Shown here piece by piece: positions 46,884-58,144 of a stretch of 64,000 bases of DNA. Below the pieces are notes generated by a model. That model saw nothing but the letters and a program-made list of their open reading frames with translations, was not told the DNA's origin and made no database searches. The stretch covers positions 55,384,646 through 55,448,645 of the forward strand of contig OY804582.1 of assembly GCA_963680875.1 (NCBI GenBank), in the 5' to 3' direction. This DNA is from Bathymodiolus brooksi. Taxonomy: Eukaryota; Mollusca; Bivalvia; Mytilida; Modiolidae. Position 1 is the first letter of the stretch. Each line of letters starts with the position of its first letter. The position numbers and the translations under genes are program-made.

Positions 46884-47117
46884 TCGGTGTTTAACACTAC
46901 TCTCAACAATATTTCAGTTATATCGTGGCTGTCAGTTTAATTGGTGGAGAAAACTGGAGTACCCGGAGAAAACCACCGACCTGCCGCAAGTCACTGACAA
47001 ACTTTATCAGATAATGTGGTATCAAGTACACCTCGCCATGAGCGGGATTCGAACTCACAACGTTAGTGGTGATAGGCACTGATTGAATAGGACATACGAT
47101 CCCGACCACGACGGCCC
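46884..47117 (-). mobile_element. SINE-A, full length
   Basis: Tail at 46890 (TGTTTAACACTACTCTCAAC), box B as GGGATTCGAACTCACAACG, head ATACGATCCCGACCACGACG. Confidence 0.88.
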
Positions 47118-47809
47118 TTTTACCATATACATCCTAATAGGAACAAGTTACAAGTTACTGTCTATGCTAGATAGTTCTAAAGATATCTTATTATGGTGAA
47201 ATGTGAAGGGTTGGTAAGTTATACATGTGGCAAATCAAGGGGCGGTAACATTGACAACATTTTCTAAAATAATTGATAAAAGAAAAAGGCGACCACTTGA
47301 TTCAACTTCCCCTTTCTTAAAGTGGCACGTGACTCCATTCCAAAATTGATGATTTAGGGACAAACATATTTGAAAAGGGTGGGCGGTGCATTTTCATACA
47401 CTATGAGGCAGATTGTAGGCAATAGCTACAGAACCGTAGCTCTTATGGTCTTTCGGGTACTATAATCTCATTTCTGTTGTTCGTCGAGTAGGTACATACA
47501 TTGACAACGTTCGTTACAATAAACGTTTTTCTGCTAGCTCCCCCAATTAATAATCTTTGAATATTCATATTTACGTCCTTAAATGGGACAAATATTTATT
47601 GTTAATTCCGACCTTTGCTCCGCCATCTTAATAACAAGACAAGTATATAAAATACACAATCGACTTTAGAAAATTTTGCTAAATCCGAAACGTAATTTCC
47701 GGATAAGCATGTGCAAAGTTAAGTTCCGTCCGACGTCCGGTTCTGCAGCTAATGTAGACAGTAAAAAGGAGTGCTATAATAAGAAACAAATATAATATTT
47801 GGTTCAGAC
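47118..47809. other. no gene recognised
   Basis: Unique-looking sequence between two SINE-A copies. Confidence 0.5.
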
Positions 47810-47985
47810 CCAAGCGCCGTCGTGGTCGTGATCGTATGGTAGATGGATTTACAACTGTCTGTACAATCAGTGCCTATCACCACAGAAGTTGTGAGTTCGA
47901 ACCCCGTTCATGGCGAGGTGTACTCGATACAACATTATGTGATAAAGTTTGTCAATGACTTGTAGCAGGTCGGTGGTTTTTCTAA
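47810..47985 (+). mobile_element. SINE-A, 3'-truncated
   Basis: Head GCCGTCGTGGTCGTGATCGT, box B GTGAGTTCGAACCCCG; stops abruptly after GCAGGTCGGTGGTTTTTC. Confidence 0.85.
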
Positions 47986-48189
47986 GCGAAGATGTACCGA
48001 CATATATTTTCTTGCAAATTATTATTTTTTTGTTGAATATCATAACATGAAACCAACTCAATTGAGTCTGTGATTATTGCACACGAGTCACAAAACTGCG
48101 AAATACCAAGTTTTTCGTACGGAAACTGAGTTTTGTCGTGCGAAATACCTGGTGTTGACTTTTGGGACATTAAGGTATACCTGTATATC

Positions 48190-48392
48190 TTTGCAATCAG
48201 TGCATATCACCACTAAAGTTGTGAGCTCGAATTCCGCTCATGGCGAGGTGCATTCGATACAACATTATGTGATAAAGTTTTTCAGTGACTTGTAGCAGGT
48301 CGGTGGTTTTCTCCGGGTACACCGGTTTCCTCTACGAATAAAACTGACCATCACGATATAACTTAAATCGTGTTAAAAGAGGCGTTAAGCAC
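48190..48392 (+). mobile_element. SINE-A, head-truncated
   Basis: Starts at CTTTGCAATCAGTGCATATC, box B GTGAGCTCGAATTCCG, tail GGCGTTAAGCACCATAAACC. Confidence 0.83.
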
Positions 48393-48529
48393 CATAAACC
48401 AAATTTCCGATAACACTAGTTACAATGTAGAATATATGTGGAATTGTCCTTGTAATTCTACCTAACACTTTAGTTAGTTATATTTTAACATCAAGTTTGC
48501 ATTTTACAGCAATATTCGGGCTTAGGGTT

Positions 48530-48792
48530 AGGGGTTATGGTGTTTAACGCAATTTTCAATAATATTTCAGTTATATCGTGGTGGTCAGTTTTATTGGTGG
48601 AGGAAACCGGAGTATACCTGGAGAAAACCACCGACATGTCGCAAGTCACTGGCAAAACTTTATCACATACTATTGTATTGAGTACACCTCTCCATGAGCG
48701 GGATTCGAACTAACAACTTTAGTGGTGATAACCACTGATTACACAGGTAGTTGTAAATCCAACTACCATACGATCAAGACCGCGACGGACCC
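48530..48792 (-). mobile_element. SINE-A, full length
   Basis: Tail TATGGTGTTTAACGCAATTT, box B as GGGATTCGAACTAACAAC, head ATACGATCAAGACCGCGACG. Faces the copy at 48190. Confidence 0.88.
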
Positions 48793-49059
48793 AGGTTTCA
48801 TTAAAATGGGCATATGGATAATTTTTTTAATTACCACATATAAAAGGAGGATATTGGATAATGTCGTAAAATATTTTCTTGAGGGACCCACACACGACTA
48901 TCCACACAATCGTGCTCATTAAGAGCTGTACTGCCATGTTATCTCTTTAGATTCAAGGAACGTGGAATTATCCAAACATTGGGAATTACTTAGGGAGATA
49001 CAAATACACATGTAGAAACAAAGATTTTACGACTATATAATAAATTATAAAGATACACC

Positions 49060-50885
49060 ACAAGTCGAAACTATGAAGATATGTATACATGTACAAACTA
49101 TGGAGATACATATGTACAAACTATGAAGATAAACACGACGAAACTATGGAGATACATATGTACAAACTATGAAGATAAACACGACGAAACTATGGAGATA
49201 CATATGTAGAAACTAAGGAGATACACATGCCGAAGCTATGGAGATACACATGTAGAAACTAAGGAGATACACATGGCGAAGATATGGAGATACACATGTA
49301 GAAACTAAGGAGATACATATGGCGAAGATATGGAGATACATATGTAGAAACTAAGGAGATACACCTGGCGAAGATATGGAGATACATATGTAGAAACTAA
49401 GGAGATACACCTGGCGAAGATATGGAGATACACATGCAGAAACTAAGGAGATACACATGGCAAAGATATGGAGATACACATGTAGAAACTAAGGAGATAC
49501 ACATGGCAAAGATATGGAGATACACATGTAGAAACTAAGGAGATACACATGGCGAAGATATGCAGATACACATGTAGAAACTAAGGAGATACACCTGGCG
49601 AAGATATGGAGATATACATGTAGAAACTAAGGAGTTACACATGGCGAAGATATGGAGATACACATGTAGAAACTAAGGAGATACACATGGCAAAGATATG
49701 GAGATACACATGTAGAAACTAAGGAGATACACCTGGCGAAGATATGGAGATATACATGTATAAACTAAGGAGTTACATATGGCGAAGATATGGAGATACA
49801 CATGTAGAAACTAAGGAGTTACACATGGCAAAGATATGGAGATACACATGTAGAAACTAAGGAGATCCACATGGCGAAGATATGGAGATACACATGTAGA
49901 AACAAAGGAGATACACATGCAGAAACTAAGGAGATACACATGGTGAAGCTATGGAGATACACATGTAGAAACTAAGGAGATACACCTGGCGAAGATATGG
50001 AGATACACATGTAGAAACGAAGGAGATACACATGGCAAAGATATGGAGATACACATGTAGAAACTAAGGAGATACACATGGAGAAGCTATGGAGATACAC
50101 ATGTAGAAACTAAGGAGATATACATGGCAAAGATATGGAGATACTCATGTAGAAACTCAGGAGATACACATGGAGAAGCTATGGAGATACACATGTAGAA
50201 AATAAGGAGATACACCTGGCGAAGATATGGAGATACATATGTAGAAACTAAGGAGATACACATGGCGAAACTATGGAGATACACATGACGAAGCTATGGA
50301 GATACACATGGAGAAACTATGGAGATACACATATAGAAACTAAGGAGATACACATGGCGAGGCTATGGAGATACACATATAGAAACTAAGGAGATACACA
50401 TGGCGAAGATATGGAGATACACATGTAGAAATTAAGGAGATACACATGTAGAAACTAAGGAGATACACATGGCAAAGATATGGAGATACACATGTAGAAA
50501 CTCAGGAGATACACATGGAGAAGCTATGGAGTTACACATGTAGGAACTAAGGAGATACACATGGCGAAGCTATGGAGATACACATGTAGAAACTAAGGAG
50601 ATACACATTCCGAAGCTATGGAGATACACATGGCGAAGCTATGGAGATACACATGTAGAAACTAAGGAGATACACATGGCAAAGATATGGAGATACACAT
50701 GTAGAAACTAAGGAGATACACATGGCGAAGCTATGGAGATACACATGTAGAAACCAAGGAGATACACATGGCGAAGATATGGAGATACACATGTAGAAAC
50801 TAAGGAGATACACATGGTGAAGCTATGGAGATACACATGTAGAAACTAAGGAGATACACATGGCGAAGATATGGAGATACACACA
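49060..50885. repeat. 23-bp minisatellite arranged as 46-bp dimers, ~80 monomers
   Basis: Monomers TAGAAACTAAGG+AGATACACATG and GCGAAGATATGG+AGATACACATG alternate along most of the array. The first ~150 bp have a related form (AAACTATGAAGATA). ORFs within it are artefacts of the repeat. Confidence 0.96.
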
Positions 50886-51487
50886 AAGTCGCCATGACGA
50901 TACACAAGTAGAAACTGTAATGATACCATAGTAGAAGAGATAAACAAATATCGATTATTATCCATTGCTGGTTTAAGCCCGCCACGCGTTGTAATGTATA
51001 TTGATTCGTTTTCTTTGGTACTCCGTGGTGTATTTTTCAGTTTAGCAATGTTTAGGTTTTAGTTTTTTCTGTTGTGATATGTATCAGTTCATTTAAATAC
51101 TGTTATTCATTATTCTTTTGTCAAATTAAATAATAACATTTTGAAAACTTTTGAATCTGTTTTAATATATTTTCAATTGGTATATAAGTAAACTAAACAA
51201 TGATTATTGAAATATTAGTACTACCTCATTTAACATATACAATGGAATTATATACATTGTATGTATATTTATTCACCCAAGATCAGTGTTTATATAGTGC
51301 ATGTTTATAAATTCTTTATTTTTCAATGTTGTAGAACTTAAACTTACATTAAATATTTAAAATGTATTTCAATTTCACACCATGACCTATGTATTAGCTA
51401 ATGTCAATAATATGTAAATTAGTATGCAGAGAAATGAACATTATTGATTATTTTAATGGCTTATGTCTATTGTTCTCAAACGCCTCG
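50886..51487. other. no gene recognised
   Basis: AT-rich flank between the minisatellite and SINE-C. Confidence 0.5.
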
Positions 51488-51838
51488 GAACCACATTGGT
51501 TGTGTAATGGTTAGCGTGCTAGCCTCGAGTGGGGTAGATAGTAGGTTCGAGCCCCTGTCGGGTCATACCAAAGACTATAAAATTGGTATTTGTTGTTTCT
51601 CTCTTAAGCATGCAGCAAAAAGGAGAAAGAGCAAATACTGCATAGATGGCTCTGGATCAGGATAATGTGTCCGAGTGGGGCTACGTATCTATCCATGGAC
51701 TGTTGTTTCAATGAGCTAGCACTATAAAAATCGAACTCAGCGTGTTGGTCTAGTACAAAGTGGAACTCATATTCATCTCATTGAAAATTAACTGGTTCTC
51801 GCCATGATATATCTGAAAAATAAGTTGGCGTTAAACAA
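51488..51838 (+). mobile_element. SINE-C, full length with expanded tail
   Basis: Box A-like GTGTAATGGTTAGCGTGCTA, box B TAGGTTCGAGCCCCTG, core and GTTCTCGCCATGATATATC. It runs straight into the (CACT)n array. Confidence 0.85.
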
Positions 51839-51931
51839 CACTCACTCACTCACTCACTCACTCACTCACTCACTCACTCACTCATCACTCACTCACTCAC
51901 TCACTCACTCACTCACTCACTCACTCACTCA
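51839..51931. repeat. (CACT)n microsatellite at a SINE tail
   Basis: About 22 CACT units with one interrupting ATCACT. It is an expansion of the 3-4 unit tail seen on SINE-C at 43625. Confidence 0.95.
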
Positions 51932-52259
51932 ACCGCCTCAGTGGTGTAGGTTAGCATGCAATCCGCTAACAATAAAAAAAATAATACAGTTATATATTAA
52001 ACATATTTTTGTAAATAAAATATTTTATTGTCTTATAAACCATTTTGCAGTAGTGTTAAACAAAATATAATTTAGCTTAATAAGATATAGGAACATAGGA
52101 ACAATGGATATTTATCAAGGGTCTCTTGTCCGAAGATATTTTTTATATTTCTAGTAAAAGCGCTAACCTAGAGGAATCTCGGACCATTCGAATATATCTT
52201 AGAATTGAAACAAACCAAGGACTATTCTTGCCCAGTTGAGTTCAAATTGGTAGGGTAGA

Positions 52260-53170
52260 TTAAGAGAAAATGCTTAATGAATTAGAAAAACGTGAAAAGG
52301 AGGACATAGATACTCTTTCCGAATGGATGAAGAGTGTGAGGTCGCTGATACAAATGAGAATTAAAAAAACTCAATGGACCTATGAGCACACGCTCTACAT
52401 CAATCAAAGACCCAAATGTTGCTATTAATTGTCCTCCATGACAAATATGTTATTGTCTCCGTCAACAAAGCCCCTAACAATATTGTTTTTGTGTGTCAAT
52501 TACATTACGTAGACTGCTTGATAAAGGCATTAGGTATTGACATTTCATTTGACAAACCTACATATACCCCGACGACACATACGAAAGAGGAAATCCTGGA
52601 CAATCATGGGTCTGTTATATGTTCCTTTGGAATTTCAACCAAAGATGAAGAACTGGATCTACAATCACTCTACTGGATTCCTAAATTACACATGTGTCCT
52701 TTCAAACAGAGCTATATTGATGGGTCTGCACAATTGTTCCAGGAAACCTCTTTCAAAATTATTAATATGTATTCTATCAGCGGTCAAAACCGGGCTTAAG
52801 AGTTACTGTGACACTAGCTACTTAAGGGGTGGTGTGAAACAGATGTGGATTCTGAAGAACTCTATTGATCTATTAGAGTACATACAATCTAGGTCCCTCT
52901 CCTCCTGCATTAGCCTTAAAACATTTGATTTCTCTACCCTCTACACAGCTATTTCTCACTCTAAGTTGAAGGACATATTAAGGGAGTTGGTCCAAGTGTG
53001 TTTCATAAAAAAGAATGGCCAACGTAGATACAAATACCTTGTGCTAGGAAGGGACATATCTTATTTTGTAAAAAAAAAAAATACTTTGATCCTACCAAAA
53101 ACTTCTCCGAAACTGATATCATCAACATGCTCGAGTTTTTGCCCTTTTCCCCTGCCCCACTTCGCCTCAA
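52260..53170 (+). mobile_element. reverse transcriptase remnant, Penelope-type
   Basis: 52416-52735 reads VNKAPNNIVFVCQLHYVDCL, KEEILDNHGSV and LQSLYWIPKLHMCP. A frameshift near 52735 then continues with CILSAVKTGLKSYCDTSY, LLEYIQSRSLSSC, KTFDFSTLYTAISH and KKNGQRRYKYLVLGRD. A second shift occurs in the A-run near 53070. FDFSTLYT plus the IPKLHK-like block match RTs of Penelope-like elements. The catalytic block and the C-terminus are missing. Confidence 0.65.
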
Positions 53171-53329
53171 TATTTTTGGCTTATTTGTGATCCTTTCGCT
53201 GACCCAATTATATCGTTACACTCCCGAGATATTTCTCTTTACGACTGCCACATTTAAATATACCTACCCCCCCCCCCTCCCTCAGACGAATTGGACAAGA
53301 ATATCAGCGAACGTAGCTTGTTATATTTT
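53171..53329. other. junction between two retroelement remnants
   Basis: Holds a poly-C run (CCCCCCCCC near 53268). The exact border between the Penelope-type RT and the LINE endonuclease remnant is unclear. Confidence 0.4.
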
Positions 53330-53885
53330 TAAGTCATTTATATTTGACGGTAAATTTAAATTTTTTTTGTTCAAATCACCCATGCATATCAAATGATTAG
53401 ATTCTTTCATTGCATTTTTCAACATAGCATTAAAGAAGTCCCAAAAACGATGATGAGACTGTCTCTCAGATCTGTAAATTATATTTATTAAAATATTTTG
53501 TAGCTTGGTTTTTAATTCGAACCACATACATTCAACAAGTAGGTTCTCTAAATCTACGCATCTTTTGATATTAACATGAGTTTTATAATACATTATTATA
53601 CCACCTCCATCGGAGTTTCTCTTTTCGCACTGGAATATCGTAACCCGAAAATGGTATATTTTTATCTTAATAATCTAATACCACTTTATCAAGATGTGTC
53701 TCTGTAAAAAATACAATATCATAATCTTCAATAATATTGGAAATATAATCTACCTTATTAAGAAGACTTCTAATGTTGCCGTAAAAAATTGACAAACAGT
53801 GATCTTTACTGGTGTTTCCCCGGGACCAGGATTCAGTTCCACATCCCCAGCGATTATAAGCATATAAATAATAATCAAACAAAAT
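53330..53885 (-). mobile_element. LINE endonuclease-domain remnant
   Basis: Two minus frames together resemble an AP-endonuclease N-terminus. 53882-53667 reads FYGNIRSLLNKVDYISNIIE then FFTETHLD. 53593-53321 reads ECMWFELKTK and HLICMGDLN, the conserved GD-N block. The RT part is absent. Confidence 0.7.
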
Positions 53886-54314
53886 GACATTGCCGTAAAA
53901 TTAGACCGGAACATATATAGTCAACCCTGCTTTGATAAACTTAAAAACTCTAACAAATAGTGAACACAGTATGTCACTAAAACGAAAATGAATACATGAC
54001 ATTTTTTTTTACAAGCAATGCTAATTTTATGACAGAACAACCCTATAGCAATTCTATGTGATATGATATCACTACCCATTGTCAAAAATAAGATGTCTGC
54101 AAAATAAAAATGGTTGATCTATCATAAAAATATAATAATAAATGTGACAAGCTATGGCCACCTAGGGCAAATCATGATAAGTGCAAAAAAATCAAACAGT
54201 GTTAAAAACACTACAAACAATATATACAAAAAACAAATAATTTTTATAGAAATTGACAAAAACACGAATTCAAAAGAGAAAAAAATGGTGGTACCATATT
54301 CTTACAATATACTC
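53886..54314. other. no gene recognised
   Basis: AT-rich, many A-runs; nothing recognised. Confidence 0.5.
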
Positions 54315-54780
54315 TAGATAGAGAGTTGCTACTAACAAGGAAGCTACTGAACCATGGGTTCCTTTTGGTTAAGTTGAAGTCATCACTTCGAAAGTTTTAC
54401 GATCGCCACCATGACTTGGTTGATCGTTATGGAATATCTCTGTCAGAAATGACCACGGATATGTGTTCCACTTGTCGTAAACACTTCCCGGTCCTTTCTT
54501 CATTCATGACTTATCACCGGGTTTATAGCTACAGTGTAGATTAACACGAAGGGTGCCACTAGTGGAGCAGAAGCCTACCCTTCCAGAGCACCTGAGTTCA
54601 CCCCGGGTTTTAGTGGGGTTCGTGTTACTCGATCTTTAGTTTTATGAGTGTGTTTTGTAGATCGTTGTTTGTCTTTTTGTACATTTTCTTTTGGTCATTG
54701 TGTTGTTTATTCTTCTTCGATTTACGGATTCTGATTACCCCTTTGGTATCTTCAAACTCTTCCTTGCCTTAATGTGGCTT
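54315..54780 (+). mobile_element. LINE 3' fragment (copy f) with readable C-terminus
   Basis: 54326-54544 encodes LLTRKLLNHGFLLVKLKSSL and RKFYDRHHDLVDRYGISLSE, recognisable as the C-terminal end of a mollusc-type retroelement polyprotein. Noncoding sequence shared with copies b, d and e follows, ending near CTTTGGTATCTTCAAACTCT. Inferred to be a non-LTR element; RT domain not present here. Confidence 0.68.
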
Positions 54781-54869
54781 ATTTCGGTAATTGGCAAAAG
54801 TGCAAACTTGACGAAAACAACCGGAATATATATTAAAGAGGTCATAACTATAACGGTGATCATATGTGG

Positions 54870-55030
54870 ATGGAGTTTGGCCCAATCTACCATAATTTCG
54901 AATGAGGACCTCCTAAGCACTATTTCTGCCTAGTGTTCATATTGGTCCAGTAGTTTCTAAGAAGAAGATTAAAAGGTAAAAACCTAATGACGGACGACGG
55001 ACACCAAGTGAAGGTATTTGCATAAGAAAC
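54870..55030 (+). repeat. dispersed repeat D, copy 2
   Basis: GTTTCTAAGAAGAAGATT and GACGGACGACGGACACCAAG match the family; shorter than the copy at 29400. Confidence 0.6.
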
Positions 55031-55214
55031 GTAAACCCATTTATATCTTATAATATTCTCTCGTATATTTAAAACAATACTAGTATACAAATTCTGTATA
55101 AATAATATAATAGTTACTATTAGTATTCTAATTGTCCTGTCCTTGTTGAAAGTGGCGTTAAACGCAACACTCTAACTCTATCTCTTCACCAAAACATGTA
55201 AATACTAAATGTTC

Positions 55215-55247
55215 TTTATTTACAAGGCCATTGTTCATCATTTTATT
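55215..55247 (-). promoter_or_regulatory. poly(A) signals at the end of the MIEAP-like gene
   Basis: One AATAAA overlaps the TAA stop (55247-55242) and a second lies about 25 nt downstream (55220-55215). Either could end the transcript. Confidence 0.5.
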
Positions 55248-56046
55248 GTTCATAATGATTACCATTTCCTTTACATTTGAAATCGTTTGCTTTATCACCA
55301 ACGGGTGCATGAACAATCATTGTCCTCACTAAGGCATCCTCTTCTGACAATTCATCACCTTTCACGGTTTCTGGTTTTACATCATGTTTCCTTTCTTTCA
55401 AATCGTTGGCTTCATCACCAACGGGTGCATGAACAATCATTGTCCTCATTAAGGCATCCTCTTCTGACAATTCATCACCTTTCACGGTTTCTGGTTTTAC
55501 ATCATGTTTCCTTTCTTTCAAATCGTTGGCTTCATCACCAACGGGTGCATGAACAATCATTGTCCCCACTAAGGCATCCTCTTCTGACAATTCATCACCT
55601 TTCACGGTTTCTGGTTTTACATCATGTTTCCTTTCTTTCAAATCGTTGGCTTCATCACCAACGGGTGCATGAACAATCATTGTCCTCATTAAGGCATCCT
55701 CTTCTGACAATTCATCACCTTTCACGGTTTTTGTTTTTACATCATGTTTCCTTTCGGCATACTCTTGTGTTTTATTCTCTTTTCCCTGTACCACACCCTT
55801 TGACAGGATAGGTCCGTTCTTGTTCAGTATAAGAGCCGGCCATATCACAAATTCAACAACAGACCCTCTTTTGGTGTAGAGAGAAAACAGGTTATGATCA
55901 ATAGGCTGCCCTTCCATCTGATCGTGTACCAAGACCATAGGAGGTTCTTTAATTACCATACTCCAGCAAAGCTCCGTACAACGTTGAACAAACTTGAGAA
56001 CCTTTGAGTCAGGTTTCGCATATTTCTCAAAATAGCGGACAGTTTC
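55243..56046 (-). CDS. MIEAP-like gene, terminal exon with repeat tail
   Basis: The acceptor TTTCAG precedes ETVRYFEKYAKP and the exon runs to TAA at 55243-55245. It encodes the last ~90 residues of the domain and then the repetitive C-terminus, 267 residues in all. Confidence 0.75.
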   Translation of the reverse strand, partial: ETVRYFEKYAKPDSKVLKFVQRCTELCWSMVIKEPPMVLVHDQMEGQPIDHNLFSLYTKRGSVVEFVIWPALILNKNGPILSKGVVQGKENKTQEYAERKHDVKTKTVKGDELSEEDALMRTMIVHAPVGDEANDLKERKHDVKPETVKGDELSEEDALVGTMIVHAPVGDEANDLKERKHDVKPETVKGDELSEEDALMRTMIVHAPVGDEANDLKERKHDVKPETVKGDELSEEDALVRTMIVHAPVGDKANDFKCKGNGNHYEQ

Positions 56047-56906
56047 CTGAAAGTTTTAAAGTTTTCTTGATAAAATGTGTTTATTTTTTCATCTGATTTA
56101 ATATTTGCCCGGGAACTTGTTGAATATCCACGTATGTTACTGTCTTGGCCGTGATGGTATGATAGTTGGATTTACAACTACCTATGCAATCAGTGCTTAT
56201 CACCACTGATGTTGTGAATGCGAATCTCGATCAGGGCGAGGAGTACAACATTATGTGATAAAGTCTGTAAGTGACTTGCGACAGTTCGGTGGTTTTCTCC
56301 GGGTACTTCGGTTTCCTCCATCAATAAAACTGACCGCCACGATATAACTAAAATATTTTTGACAGTGGCGTTAAGCACTAATAGCACAACCCTCTATTTC
56401 GTAAATGCTAGTCGTGTTCGACTACTATTAATACAACCAGTACTTATCATCATTAAGGATAAGAGTTTGATTCCCGCCGGTGGAGAGTCCTAGTACTCTA
56501 TACATGATTTAATAAGTTGTCATGTCTATGTGGTTTTCACTGGACACTAACTACTAGGTTCATCCACCAGTAAAACTGATATGATATAAGTAAAATATTT
56601 TTGTCAGTGGTGTTTAACACACATAATATATCAATTCGCTTAAAGGTGCTGGATTGATAGACCAACAATGAATACAAAAGACGAAATATAAGCTTTGGAA
56701 ATGCCATCGTTTTATAACCTTCATACAACAAAGTGAGCACAACCGTGTCATGGTGAATTATATAATACAAAAACATATGTACATGTATTTACCTGTGTAA
56801 CATATTTCAGTAACTGTTTGTCGTATTTTCTTCTTTCATGAACAATTTGAAGTAATTCCTCCATGCATTTATGTATGGCAACCACCTCTGTGTGGATCGG
56901 GCCGCC
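55243..56906 (-). CDS. MIEAP (mitochondria-eating protein/SPATA18) C-terminal domain protein, last two exons
   Basis: Exon 56906-56793 (38 codons) splices in phase 0 to exon 56046-55243. The joined frame carries a MIEAP-type C-terminal domain: FVQRCTELCWSMVIKEPPM, LFSLYTKRGSVVEFVIWPAL and GPILSKGVVQG are its landmark blocks. Known MIEAP takes part in mitochondrial quality control; molluscs have many proteins with this domain and other N-termini. After the domain comes a Lys/Glu-rich tail of about four 40-residue repeats. The 5' exons are not identified and may lie above 57 kb or beyond the window. Domain call by eye; function in this species unknown. Confidence 0.72.
55275..55757 (-). repeat. 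120-bp coding tandem repeat (about 4 copies) in the MIEAP-like gene
   Basis: Each unit encodes 40 residues. ERKHDVKPETVKGDELSEED opens the unit and TMIVHAPVGDEANDLK closes it. Copies differ at only a few positions (R/G, V/M, K/E), so the expansion is recent. The unit length keeps the frame. It is acidic/basic mixed-charge and probably disordered. Confidence 0.92.
56140..56384 (+). mobile_element. SINE-A in the MIEAP-like intron
   Basis: Head CTGTCTTGGCCGTGATGGTA, box B region GTGAATGCGAATCTCG, tail GTGGCGTTAAGCACTAATAG. Antisense to the gene. Confidence 0.85.
56404..56620 (+). mobile_element. old, diverged SINE-A copy
   Basis: CAGTACTTATCATCATTAAG, GAGTTTGATTCCCGCCGG, CACCAGTAAAACTGATATG and GGTGTTTAACACACAT follow the SINE-A order at much lower identity. 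An older insertion next to a younger one. Confidence 0.6.
56793..56906 (-). CDS. MIEAP-like gene, penultimate exon (114 nt)
   Basis: It lies between acceptor TATATACAG and donor ACACAG|GTAAAT. It encodes 38 residues beginning GGPIHTEVVAIHKC and ending KYVTQ, a helical stretch that fits the start of the MIEAP C-terminal domain. Phase 0 on both sides. Confidence 0.68.
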
Positions 56907-57904
56907 CTGTATATAATTTGAACTAGAGATTAGCATGTAACCCTCACCAGATTATTCATACATGTACATAGTTTACATGATTTACGTTCAATCAAGTCAA
57001 AATTCTTATCACAATTATTTTTCTATTTATGACATAAACTCTAACTTATTCCAATATGATTTGAAATAAAAATAAATAAAATAATTTGGCCGTTGGTCTC
57101 TGTTTGTCCTCTAGTATATCAATGTTTATGGAACAGAGGCCAGAATGTGGATCAACTGTAAGATAGGGACCGTTTGACAAAGGTTATGTACGATGATGAC
57201 GAGTGCTGATCGCATATTTAAATATATGTCTATACATGTAAGCATTGGATTTTCTTAGTTTATATAATATCTTAGTATATGGAACTTATTATTATTTCGA
57301 CTAATGAAATTTCCCCTGATGAAGTTAAAAGCCAAAACACTATTAATAATACTTACAATTTGTGCATGTTGTTTGGGACCGATTGTTGGAAACTATGAAA
57401 AGAATATGCATATATTACCTTTTAGTACATAACGTATAAAAATGTTTTATTTTTATTGGATAATTAGTGTTTACTATTTTTCAACAGTTTATGTTTTATC
57501 TTGGCAACAGATGACTATCCCTAGCGACGTGAACTATACCAGTTTGAAACGATTTCCCGCAGGACTATCCAAACTTTCTAGAGTGATAACGTATATTATT
57601 TTAACAATCATTAGATGCAGAAAATATAATTTTGATTGGATTAGAGTCAGTTTCCCCCCAATGCAGGGTACAATTACTGGGGAGAGGAGCTTCCGCTACA
57701 GGTTTGGGACGAATCAAATACACAAAACGCCCAATGAACGGGATTTAAATGAGTGACTCGTGTTTGGAGAATGCACCTCGACGTTTAGAAGTTCGTACAT
57801 TGTAATGAACAACGGCTTAGTGAGAGCGTTAGTTCGCTGCCAGCTGAGAGGCAAAATGTTCTGACCTTATGTATAATCAAACCTTTGACACTTTTTGCCA
57901 AACA
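56907..57904. other. upstream of the MIEAP-like exons
   Basis: Likely intron of the MIEAP-like gene. The frame at 57442-57756 is open for 104 codons but matches nothing recognised and has no splice or start support. Confidence 0.4.
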
Positions 57905-58140
57905 CAGCAATCGTATGGCAGTTGGATTTATAACTACCTATGCAATCAGTGCCTAACTTTGCAAGTTTGAATCCCGCTCAGACGAGGTGTATTCGATACA
58001 ACATTATGTGGTAAAGTTTGTCAGCAACTTGCGGCAAGTCAGCGGTTTTCTCCGAGTACTCCAGTTTTCCCCGGGTACCCCGGTTTCCTCCACCAATAAA
58101 ACTGAAATATTGTTGAAAGTGGCGCTAAAAACCATAACCA
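57905..58140 (+). mobile_element. SINE-A at the edge of the 54-bp satellite
   Basis: Head GCAATCGTATGGCAGTTGGA, box B GCAAGTTTGAATCCCG, tail GTGGCGCTAAAAACCATAAC; the satellite starts immediately at its 3' end. Confidence 0.85.
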
Positions 58141-58144
58141 TAAC

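Noticed and set aside
55287..55811. 174-codon plus-strand ORF with HHQRVHEQSLSS repeats
   Set aside because: Antisense shadow of the MIEAP-like repeat exon, which has domain and splice support on the minus strand.
57442..57756. 104-codon ORF upstream of the MIEAP-like exons
   Set aside because: Opposite strand to the gene, no recognisable domain, likely chance frame within intron.
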